Source: Nyssa sinensis (taxonomy: Eukaryota > Streptophyta > Magnoliopsida > Cornales > Nyssaceae). Taken from it: a stretch of DNA of 64,000 bases. Shown one piece after another: positions 10,506-20,346 of the stretch. Both the position numbers and the translations under genes were made by a program. Within the stretch, counting starts at the first letter, position 1, and every line of letters starts with the position of its first letter. A model generated the notes under the pieces. That model was not told where the DNA came from and made no database searches. It saw only the letters and a program-made list of their open reading frames with translations. The DNA is taken from positions 23,882,307-23,946,306 of the forward strand of contig CM018035.1 in assembly GCA_008638375.1 (NCBI GenBank). The letters run 5' to 3'.

Positions 10506-13500
10506 TTTCCCTATGCATTTAATAATATTATCATGGAATGTGAGAGGTTTGAATGATCTCGACAAACGATCTATTATTAAGGGTTTACTTCAGGAATGGA
10601 GGCCTACAGTTATATGCCTTCAAGAAACAAAAATGGGGTGCATCTCGAGATCTATTGTTCGCTCCATTTGGGGGTCCAGATGGATTAAGTGGGTTGCCCT
10701 GAACTCCCAAGGCACTACAGGAGGTATCTTAGTGGCGTGGGACTCCCGGCTGATTACTTGTCTTGAGCAGAGGATGGGTGAGTTCTCTATCTCCTGCAAG
10801 TTTAACTTAGTGTCTAATTCTTTTGTGTGGGGTTTTTGCGGTGTCTATGGGCCAGTGGTTGATGGGGCCAGAGGCTTATTATGGGATGAGCTGCAGTCGT
10901 CGATTTCCTTCTTGGCAAATCCCCTGGTGTTTAGAGGGGGACTTCAATGTTGTTAGGAATCCCAGGTGAGAGATGGGGGGAGGCAGGTTGACCTCGGCAA
11001 TAAGGAGCTTCAACAAGTTCATCAATTCCCAAAGCTTAGTGGATTTCCATTTGGAGGGAGGGAGGTTCACGTGGTCCCGAGGAGGTCATCAGTCTGCTAT
11101 GTCCCGCTTGGACAGATTTCTGATTTCTCATAACTGGGAGGACGCATTTCCAGGAATCTCTCAAAAGTGTCTCTCGCGTCCGTGTTCTAATCACCGCCCC
11201 ATAATGTTGTCTTACGGGGGTTTTAGTGCAGGCAGAAGCCCTTTCAGATTTGAAAACATGTGGCTTGAAGCTGAAGGGTTTGTGTAGCTTGTAAGAAATT
11301 GGTGGGATTCTTATATTATAACGGGGTCCCCAAGTTATTGCATAGCTAGAAAGTTGAAGCTCCTCAAAGAAGATCTAAAAAGGTGGAATCGTGAGATCTT
11401 TGGTTCTATTCAGATTAGGAAGCAATCTTTACTGAATGACCTTCGTGAGCTGGACAAGGAGGAACAACTGGGCTCCATATCGGATGAGAAAAGGGTTGAG
11501 AGAGAAGGCCTTAAGGGTCAGATTAGGGCAGCTTCTCAAGATGGAGGAAATCTCATGGAGGCAGAAATCTAGGGCCATCTGGCTTCGGGAGGGGGACTGC
11601 AACACAAAATTTTTCCACAGAACGGCTTCTTCTCATTACAGGAAGACCCATATTTCCTCTATTGTTATTGATGACGAGATTCTTAATGATGAAGTTCCTA
11701 TCAGAAAAGGTATTGTGGATTTTTTCTCATCTCTGTACTCTGAGCCGCATAGATGGAGACCGAGGGTGAACGACCTCTTCCTGAATAGCCTGAATGGGGA
11801 CGATTTCCTCTAATCTAGAGATCCCTTTTTTGGAAGAAGAAGTGGTGAGAGCTTTAGATGCCTGCAATGGCGATAAAGCTCCAGGTCCTAACGGTTTTAC
11901 TATGGCCTTCTTCAAAAAATGTTGGGAGTGTTCTGAAAGCAAATATAATGGCGATCTTCGAGGCCTTCCACAGGGAGGGCGGCTTTGAGCGTAACCTCAA
12001 TGCCTCCTTCATTGTCCTCATTCCAAAGAAGGAAGGAGCCATTAGCATCAAGGATTTCCGTCCTATTAGCCTAGGTGAGCAGTGTGTATAAGCTGATTGC
12101 AAAGGTTCTTTCTCTTCGGCTCAAGATATGGGCAACATCATCTCTCCTAGTCAGCATGCTTTCGTGGAGGGCCGTCAAATTCTGGATGCGACTCTCATTG
12201 CCAATGAATGCATAGACTCAAGGATAAAGCAGAAAAGGAAGGGGCTTGTATGCAAGCTGGATATTGAGAAGGCCTTTGATCATGTTAGCTGGAGTTTTCT
12301 GATGAGTATGCTGGCAAAGATGGGTTTTGGGGGTAAGTGGCGGAAGTGGATTCAGTCATGTATCTCCACAGTTTCCTTGTCTGTCCTTGTCAATGGACCC
12401 CCTGCAAGCTTCTTCCGCTCCTCTAGAGGATTGAGACAGGGCGATCCCCTTTCCCCCTTTCTCTTTGTGATTGCTATGGAGGCTTTGAGTCGGTTTTTGT
12501 CACGAGCGGAGGAGGTTGGTCTCATCAACGGCTTCCAGGTGGGGGGCAGAAGTGGTGGCATTGGCTTTTCCCATCTTTTGTTTGCGGACAATACCATCAT
12601 TTTATGTGACCCTTCAGTCCATCAGCTCCGTTTTGTCCGGTGCATTCTTGTGTGTTTTGAAGCTGTTTCAAGTATGCGGAATCAATCTTGCAAAAAGCAG
12701 TATTACTCCAGTTGGGCTGATTCAGGACTTGGACTTGGACTTGTTAGCCAGCACTTTAGGGTGCAAAGTGGGCAGCCTTCCCACGGTTTATCTCGGCCTT
12801 CCTCTGGGTGCTTCTCCGCGTTCCACTGGGGTATGGGACCCGGTGGTTGGTAGGTTTCTCAGCAAGCTGTCTGGTTGGAAGGCCCAACTCCTGTCTAAGG
12901 GAGGCAGGCTCACCCTTGTCAAAAACTCTTTGGCCAATCTCCCCACTTATTTCATGTCCCTATTCCCTATTCCAAAAACAGTTCGTAGAAGGCTTGAGAA
13001 GATTCAGAAGGACTTCCTATGGGGTCATGAAGGGGAGGTTAGGAAGATTCACCTTGTTGCTTGGGACAAAATCAAGAAGCCAGTGTCTCACGGGGGCCTT
13101 GGGGTGAAAGATTTGAGCATGTTCAATTCAGCCCTTTTAGGGAAATGGCTATGGAAATTTGGTGAAAGTAATAGGGAGCTTTGGAGAGACATCATTATTG
13201 CTAAGTATGGATGCGATCACGCAGGTTGGTGCTCTGGCAGTGTGGAGGGGCCGAGGGGTTGTGGCCCTTGGGGATTCATTAGAGATGGGTGGAGACTGTT
13301 CATGGAAAGGTGCCGTTTTGTACTCGGAAATGGCGATAGGTTAAAATTCTGGTATGATGCACGGACTGGGGAGAGTGAGTCTTTGAGGGTGAAATTCCCC
13401 AGGTTGTATAGTCTGGCTAGCAACAAAGAGGCTCAGGTTAGTGAGTGCTTGGAGAAAGTTGGGAATAAGCTTATCTGGGCCTCCTGCTTTAGGAGAGAAT

Positions 13501-14170
13501 TTTATGATTGGGAGCTTGATGAGGTGGGCTCTTTTCTCAGGTTACTTAACAATTTCCAGGCTTCGGAAGATAGGGAGGACAAGAGAATTGGGAGGCCAGA
13601 TAAGAAATCTTTTTCTGTCTGCTCCTTCTATAGAAGCATGATCGCTCCAGTTAGATCTCCCTTTCCTTGGAAGCTCATTTGGCATGCTACTGTTCCCCCG
13701 AAAGCTTTTTTCTTTGCTTGGGAAGCTTCTTGGAAGGCGATCCTTACGGCAAATAACTTGAAGAATCGAGGCTTCTCCTTAGCTAGCAAATGCTCTTTGT
13801 GTAAGAATGAGGAGGAAAGAGTGGATCATGTGCTTATCCACTGTCATGCTTCGTGGAGTTGCTGGAATGTTATTTTTACTCTGTTTGGCTTCTCTTGGGT
13901 AATGTCAGGGTCGATTAAAGATCTTCTTTTGGCTTGGGAGGGTTGCAGTCTCCCAAAGGACCTCAAGAAAGTTTGGAGACTGGCTCCAATCTGCCTCTTG
14001 TGGTGTATATGAAAAGAAAGGAACAACCGTGTCTTTGAAGATGTGGAGCTCTCTACTCCTTTCTTCGAAGATGCCTTTTTGAGTTTATTATTTTTCTTGG
14101 CCAAAGAGGCTTTCCCTGTAAATGTTTCTTCTTTTGTAGGTTTTTTGGGTTCTCTTAATCAGATGTAAGT
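10486..14170 (+). pseudogene. LINE ORF2: endonuclease, reverse transcriptase, zf-RVT
   Basis: ORF2 starts with the apurinic-like endonuclease (ILSWNVRGLN, CLQETK, GDFNVV after a frameshift near 10940, SRLDRFLIS, CSNHRPI). The reverse transcriptase follows ([65 protein letters not shown]). A zinc-binding domain ends it (WKLIWHATVPPKAFFFAW, CSLCKNEEERVDHVLIHC). Two catalytic positions look changed in the same way, Asp to Asn: SDH has become SNH in the endonuclease, and FADD has become FADN in the polymerase. There are frameshifts near 10940, 11550, 11925 and 12630 and stops near 11286 and 14011, so it is inactive. Confidence 0.92.
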
Positions 14171-14248
14171 TTTTGGGGTTTTCGCCCTGGTTGTCCTTCT
14201 GGGGCTCCATATATATACAACTCTTACTTATCAAAAAAAAAAAAAAAA

Positions 14249-14263
14249 AGATTGGCTCCTCAA
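14249..14263 (+). repeat. LINE target-site duplication, right copy
   Basis: This second copy of AGATTGGCTCCTCAA follows the poly-A tail. The copia integrase frame continues directly from it as AIKCVFVGYSKAQKGY. Confidence 0.92.
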
Positions 14264-14312
14264 GCTATTAAATGTGTCTTTGTGGGTTATTCGAAGGCTC
14301 AAAAAGGATACT
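14264..14312 (+). pseudogene. copia A integrase C-terminal piece
   Basis: It reads AIKCVFVGYSKAQKGYC, the conserved copia block (KCVFLGYS..KGY). It breaks off at the left edge of the 14313-15617 insertion. The matching continuation, SHRYVISVDDIFFE, begins at about 15618. Confidence 0.85.
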
Positions 14313-15617
14313 GCGGTGGTTCTAGGTCTCAATTAATTAACTAAATTAATTATCTAATTAACTAATCGTCCCACAGGGTTGTGCAAATAGCCCCAAATTT
14401 TATTTTCCTAATTAACCTAATTAATTAGGCAAGAATCATTGAACTAAATGATAAACTGATTGTTTTATTAAATATAAACTTTAATATCATATTCCAAATA
14501 TTATATGGCCAAGTGTTATTTAGTAATACCAAGCACGATAAAGAGAGAGGCATAACACCAAGTCATAGTGTGAGAAACCCTCGTAGGGAGGACAACCCAC
14601 ACCTGCAAGAAAATCCACTATGAATCCAATTCAATACAAAAGTACACCACAACTCAATTAAACTAACTTACTACAGTCCATCGTAGTCTTTCACCGTTAG
14701 TCAACGTCCACAGTCCTTTCCGTTGTGATCTTTCTTACAGCCAATTTTGACTTCAGCAGTGATCTTCTCCGCAGCAACCACTTCTACCACCAATCTGAGC
14801 TCCACGGATTAACATTATACCGTATTGTGGTAACAAGTAAACCTAAGACTCAATCTTAGATGCAAGGTCTCACGAAAACCTTTGTGAACAAGGGACTATG
14901 TGAAATCCTGGTGTAAAGATCTGTATATAGACTCAATGATTTGTAAAGAGCAACAAAGTACTCAATAAAAAGCTCACAAAGTTGCCTCTAAGGTTTGAAA
15001 CTCTAATTCTCTCTTCTTTATATTGAAATTCTCACACATCATATATTTATAGACAACTAAACCTAATAGAATTCAGAATAGGAATAAGCCAATTAGAATC
15101 GCCAAATTTCTACACACGTTCAAACAGAAACATGTCCTCCGTTCAGACGAGAACTACCCTTCCGTTCGGATAGGATGGGAAGACTTGGAATTCGCTAAAT
15201 GTTTCTTTTTGGAAATTCTCGTGAATTTCTCAATGTAACCAATATTAGGTAATAAAATAAATTTAGAATATTTTAAAAAAGTATTTTTTCAAAAAGTGTA
15301 TTAGCCTATAGTTAAAACTAACTCACTTATGCAAAAGTACCCAAGTGTAATTTACCTTTCACAAGTATAATTTGAAGCAACAAATTGATCATCAAGGTTT
15401 CCTTGAGATAAAGGAATTGTAATTTGAGTCTGGATGCTGACAAGTCTTCATTGATACAAATTGACTAACAATGAAAGTTGCAACGAGATTTAGTCTATCC
15501 TAACAATTGCAAATTCAATAGACTTTTGGAATGAATTGCCAAAAACCATATCAAGAGGGAAATTTTACAATCATAAATAACTCAGATTTCCTAACAAATA
15601 TAAATGTTGAAATCTTC
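14313..15617. mobile_element. Second insertion in copia A, probable minus-strand LTR
   Basis: About 1.3 kb separates two adjacent copia residue blocks, so this is an insertion. It encodes nothing recognisable. On the minus strand it has TGTTAGGAAATC near its start (about 15593-15582), a TATA-like CTATAAATATATG at about 15056-15044 and a T-rich segment after it. It ends near ACCACCGCA. That layout fits a solo LTR of a copia-type element. No convincing target duplication was found, so class and exact ends are uncertain. Confidence 0.5.
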
Positions 15618-16245
15618 ACTCTCATCGTTATGTCATTAGTGTTGATGATATCTTCTTTGAAGGTACTTTCTTTTTCTGCTTCTGGTGCCTCCATTGATAC
15701 TGGTATTCTTGAGTCCTCTTCATTCCATTACCAATTCCTCCTGCTCCAACTAGTGCTCCCATGTCATTTTAGCAAAAGAGCAAGCCAGTACATGCCTATC
15801 GCCACCGTGCAACAATAGCGAGAAATAATGACTTGCGTGCTCCACCTCAGTCTTCTTCATTTGTTTCACTTGCGGTTCATGCTCCGTTTGATGTTCCTTC
15901 TTCAGATCTTTCTATTGTTCCTGAAAAAGGTACTCGTTCTTATATTCAACATCCTATTGACAAGGTTGGTTCTTTCTCCCGAGTGCCTTCCCAGTTTTGT
16001 TCTTTTCTTAGTCTTTTGTCTTCTATTTCTATTTCCCGATCTTATGTTCAGGCATTTGAGCCTCTAAGAGTGCTATGAATGAGGAGATGTTAACTTTATA
16101 CAAAAATGATATGTGGAAGTTAGTTGATTTGCCTCCATACAAACATGTAATGGGTTGTTGATGGGTATATGTCATTAAGTATCATCTTGATGGGACTGTT
16201 GAACCGTTAAAGACTCGATTGGTTGTTGTTAAGCAACCAACTCAT
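15618..16245 (+). pseudogene. copia A linker and reverse-transcriptase start
   Basis: The frame-corrected translation reads SHRYVISVDDIFFEGTFFF (end of integrase), a Ser/Pro-rich linker, and the RT N-terminus. The RT part is NEEMLTLYKNDMWKLVDLPP, KHVMGC-stop-WVYVIKYHLDGTVEPLKTRLVV. Intact copies have GCKWVF and RLKARLVAKG here. TGG or a lysine codon next to the Trp has become a stop. It ends abruptly after RLVVVKQPTH; the polymerase core and RNase H are absent. Confidence 0.85.
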
Positions 16246-16610
16246 CTAAAAGCTTAAGCTATCAGAAAATGGGCCAACGATGTATATAAAGATCTCAACG
16301 CTCCCTCTCATGTGTGACCCTAGACTCGCACATGGAGAGGCAAACAAACCACAACAAACATAGAGTACAACAGAATGCAACTTTGCACAAATAAACAAAC
16401 GAGGGAATAAATGCAAATGGAGTCTTGAAATCTCAACCATCAATTAGCACAGAAATAGCAGGGCTATATTTTCTTAGACCGGGAAAATTGCAAGTATCAC
16501 TGGAGTTTAAATATACAAAATTCTATCAACTAACACCTACAAAATGAATGAGGATGAGTGTCTTAAGTGTATGTTTACTTAGGGATAAATGGGGAAAAAG
16601 TAGCACTTAC
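16246..16610. other. Unclassified DNA between copia A and PEX3
   Basis: No coding match. The stretch lies downstream of the last visible PEX3 exon (minus strand) and directly abuts the broken end of copia A. It holds the motif TGTGTGACCCTAGACTCGCA, which looks like repetitive DNA, but I could not assign it. Confidence 0.35.
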
Positions 16611-17366
16611 AAGTAGATGAGAACTTCCAAGACCACGTGCAGTGTCAATGTATAGATGTCTCCCTAATATGTTGACTTGTACTCTAATATATAAGCTAAG
16701 CAGTGTCATTGCCCAAAGCGACAACACCATTCTTGTGAAACCTGGACAACCGCAAAAATCCTACACAAGGTAAGCAACTATAGTATCTTTCTTATCCAAA
16801 AAAACTATAGTATCTTCATTGCAAGGGGGATATTTGAAAGTTAAAAGTTGAAGACCTTGTAATTATTAGAAAAATAAGAATAATTATTCATACTTAGAAT
16901 TTTGAGTTCATCCCACAGCGCAAGTTTCTCCAAAGATGTCAGATTGTTGGGCTGACCCTTCCCTTTCATTAGCTTCTCTGTCAGGTGCAGAAGGTCCAAC
17001 TCTTTCGCAACCCTACTACTTAAATAGACCATTGCATGTGGCAATGTCGTTGTATCGGCTATTCCTTGAATGTTCTCAAAATGTGCTTGCATTCTATCAA
17101 TAATCAAAAACCCCAAAAATGTTAGAACACAAATAGCATATTATAAACAAAGTTCTTGAAATTCCAACAATAGGAAACATGAGAACTTGACTCTTTTTCT
17201 TAACTGGGCCTTAATGAGTACATCATTTTCACGCTCGCCTGCAAGTTCTCTCTCCAGATCAGACAGCCTCCGTCTGTGAGCGTCATAAAGCTTGTACAAA
17301 AGGTACCCACTTCCTAAAACTCCAAGTGCAACATACACCTTCCTTTTATGCCTACTCCAAAACTTC
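16611..17366 (-). CDS. Peroxin-3 (PEX3), N-terminal exons only
   Basis: PEX3 anchors in the peroxisome membrane and recruits PEX19 to bring in membrane proteins. Three minus-strand exons are in frame: 17366-17205, 17093-16894 and 16741-16611. They encode KFWSRHKRKVYVALGVLGSG with YLLYKLYDAHRRRLSDLERE (basic cluster, then the single membrane segment), MQAHFENIQGIADTTTLPHA...KILS, and FTRMVLSLWAMTLLSLYIRV...GLGSSHLL. Junctions are GT-AG (donors GTTAAG, GTATGA, GTAAGT) and phases agree, restoring KAQMQAHF and LSFTRM across introns. This is about 164 of some 370 residues. The first exon, with the Met and a few residues, was not found upstream. No later exon was found at lower coordinates, where transposon DNA starts about 365 bp away. 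It is either a truncated copy or a gene with a very long transposon-filled intron leaving the window. Confidence 0.9.
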
Positions 17367-17990
17367 CTATCGCAAGAAATCAAGAACAAACAGTTGAAGC
17401 ACCAATCAAACAGTTATTCCTTACAAAAACCCAACTATAAAACTTATAATATAAAAGGACCAGGATAAAAAAAATACAAGCAGTTGAAACTTGAAGCACA
17501 AACGACAAACCCAGCATTTTCTCACAATACCCAATTATTATATAATATAATTGGGGGGGGGGGGGGGGGGATGGGGGGAGGGAAAAGCACAGAGAAAGAA
17601 ACGAGCAATTGAGACAGAAAAATAGTTACTTTTCACAAACCCAATTTATATATATACATATAAAGCCTTTCCGAGCTCCAAATCCCCAAACACGTCGAAA
17701 TTCGACAAAATATTTCACAAATACACACAGGATGAAAATTCAATCCGAAATGAAAGAGAAGAATAAACCAACCACATTCAGTCTCTTCGTACGACGGTCT
17801 CTATACTTCCGTTTGCATTCACACCAGCCTCGATAATGGCCGGGAGAGCTTTTCCTCTCTCTAAAATGAAGAAAACCTGGCGAGGGTTTGGGAGAAGCAG
17901 TGGCTAGAAAGTTACGGTCACTGGAACTTAGAACAACTCACCTCCCAGTTTGCAAAATAGGCTCTGTTTGTTTGCTTGGAATGACTGGAA
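17367..17990 (-). promoter_or_regulatory. PEX3 intron 1 / 5' region
   Basis: Upstream of the first visible exon (minus strand) lie an 18-base G run (17553-17570), a pyrimidine-rich acceptor region ending CGATAG at 17367, and a donor-like GAG-GTGAGT at about 17940. A 5' UTR exon ending there would fit, but I could not find the PEX3 start codon. The assignment of promoter versus intron is inference. Confidence 0.35.
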
Positions 17991-19729
17991 ATGAAGTGAT
18001 TGAAAGAAAATAAAAAGAAAATGGAAAAAATATTTCAAAGAGAAAGGGAAAAGAAAAGAATAAAGAAACTTTATTAGAGAATTGAAATATTCTTAATAAA
18101 ATAATTGAAAACACAATTAGGTTGTACTGAATTTTATAAATCATTTGAAATTCAATTCCTTACAAATTAAAATAATTTATTTTCTTAACCAAACAATAGG
18201 AAAATTCCTTACCACAATGTATAGGTCCAACCACCAAGTCACTTGGCTTCTCTATGTCTACTTAGTACTAGGAACAATATCTATATAATATTTTGTAAGG
18301 AATGCATTATTAGTCCGGGTTGTAGGAATAATTGAATAGAAAGGAGGGAGAGAGAGAGAGAGAGAGAGAGAGAAAAAAAAAATGAGATAAGAAATGCATT
18401 CATGGTCAAGAAGACACCCAATATAAAAAGTATATTATATATATAAAAAATAAAGTATACCAAGAATAGGTATTATAAATAAATAAACATTTAACAAAAT
18501 AAATATATAAAATTTAATTATATTAATATAAATATAAACTAATATTATATGTATAGATATTTTTCATTACATGATATTATATGAATTAATATATATATAT
18601 ATAGTGTATTTGGGGAAAAAACTTATATTAGTTTTTGTAATTTTGTTTGAGTGTATATTTAAAATTTATTGTTTTATTAAGGTTAAAATGGTAAATTTGT
18701 ATCAAAGACATTTGTGTAATATTATAATATATGTGATAAATTTGTGTTGAATTAATTTTGTAACATATTAGAACGGCAAAATCAAGATATCATATTTCAC
18801 CCAAATTTGGGTTGATTGTGTATGAGAAAAGAAAATCGAACTTGTATCGATTATATAAAAAAAGAAGCACTTACATTATTTGAATAAGACGTTAATCTTA
18901 AATTTTTCTCTCTAGTTATTATTTTGAATCTGTAGTTGCATTGACAACATGCAACTTATTGTGAAAGAATGCAAATAATGATTGCCTTACAAATTATAAG
19001 AGTAGTTGTAGGTTAAAAGAGACACGGTTGGAATACATCAACGTAGTAGATTGACATAGACTTTACATATGATAAGCTGAACGACATAATATATTACATA
19101 TAGGAGAAAATGATCAAGGTCCATGGTTGTTAATTTTTGGCACACGATATGGAGTTAATGAATTTAAATGAGTATAAATGAACTTGTATCATAAACAAGT
19201 GATAAGTGTAACAAGATTAATAAATAAGTCGTATTTGAATTTTAGTCATATTAATCGGTTTAATATAACTTAACACGTTTAATCATAAATAATAATAAAA
19301 AAGATATGTTAAGATGATTTGTCTCACATCAAAAGTTTACCAAAATTTGAAGACTTTTTCACTTATAAAAAAGATTCCCATTTTGTTTTTTTCCACATCC
19401 AAAATTTATGAAACTTAATATATTATTTTACACTTATAAAAAGATGAGTAATAAATGAGTTAATTAACTTGTAGTCTGTTTAATAAATAAATTGTATTTG
19501 ACATTTAAAATTTGACATGATTTAAAAAAAAAGGCAAGAGTACAATTCTCCCTCCTTTCATTTGTTGCAATTTTTAAAAACAGTATTATCAGAGCATTTG
19601 AAGAAAAGAAAACCTTCGAAACATTTTCAAAAAAGAAGGATGAAGCTACCCATCTTTTTATAATTAATAAATATGATAGATAGAAAATTTATTATTAATT
19701 ATTGAATTTGGTCATATTTATTATCGCTA
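17991..19729. other. AT-rich intergenic DNA
   Basis: No coding region is supported. A (GA)n microsatellite lies at about 18346-18373, and TA-rich tracts lie at 18430-18620. Nothing else was recognised. Confidence 0.5.
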
Positions 19730-19985
19730 AGGCATCGCAAATAATGAAGTCTTATAAATAATTTGAAAATGTGTTGCTAATAAAACATTATTTGTGACGC
19801 ATATGGCATCGCTAAAAGTCACAAGAGACATTTAGTTTGTGTCACTAATAACAAACTATTTGCGACGCTTTTTTAACATTGCTAATAAATTAATAATGAC
19901 CCAATTGCAACACATTGGAAGCATCACTAATAATGACTTTTTGTCTATTATTAGCGACGCCTCTAGCATCGCAAATAACATTTTT
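19730..19985. repeat. CACTA-like subterminal repeat cluster
   Basis: Short repeats in both orientations combine GCGACGC with TCGCTAATA or TTAGCGACG. Examples are ATTTGTGACGCATATGGCAT, TTTGCGACGCTTTTTTAACA and ATTAGCGACGCCTCTAGCAT. Dense repeats of this kind are typical of the subterminal zones of plant CACTA (En/Spm) transposons. No CACTA terminus or transposase was found, so this is at most a fragment. Confidence 0.45.
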
Positions 19986-20040
19986 TTAAAAAAAATTCCC
20001 CTGATTTTAATTTTTAAATTACATTTTTTTTAAATTGACT

Positions 20041-20346
20041 TAGTACAAATTTCAAGATTTAAAATATTGAATAAATTTCATTTCATTTCTAAATAATATG
20101 AAATATATTAATAATATTACGTGTCATTAAGTCCAAATATGTTACCAATATTACATGTTATTGTTTAAAAATTCAACTAGTACAAATTTCAAGATTCAAC
20201 ATACTGAATATATTTCATTTTTAACTAATATGAAATATGTTAATAATATTACATGTCATCAAGTCCAAATATATATATATATATATGTTACCAATAGTAC
20301 ATGCTATTGTGTCAAAATTAAATTTTCTAGACACTAAGTACAAATA
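20041..20346. repeat. 137-bp tandem repeat, about 2.2 copies
   Basis: TAGTACAAATTTCAAGAT begins at 20041 and again at 20178, and a third partial copy starts at about 20336. Both full units contain AATATGAAATAT-TTAATAATATTAC, GTCCAAATAT and ATGTTACCAATA. A (TA)n expansion is present in the second copy only. Confidence 0.8.

Larger units (their letters stand above)
10072..14248 (+). mobile_element. L1-type plant LINE, 5'-truncated, inserted in copia A
   Basis: The element holds the end of ORF1, a full-length but mutated ORF2 (endonuclease, reverse transcriptase, C-terminal zinc-binding domain), a short 3' UTR ending CTTACTTATC, and a poly-A run (about 14233-14249). A 15-bp duplication of copia sequence flanks it. 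Plant L1 LINEs are normally 6-7 kb; this copy lacks most of ORF1, consistent with incomplete reverse transcription. GC content is clearly higher than in the surroundings. Confidence 0.93.
9340..16245 (+). mobile_element. Decayed Ty1/copia element A, with nested insertions
   Basis: Three collinear plus-strand fragments belong to one copia element: GAG-pre-integrase and integrase at 9340-10071, a short integrase C-terminal piece at 14264-14312, and the linker plus reverse-transcriptase start at about 15618-16245. Between them lie a LINE (10072-14248) and another insertion (about 14313-15617). No LTRs were recognised and the element is truncated at both ends. Several stops are one-base changes of TGG, as expected of an old copy. 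Confidence 0.85.
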
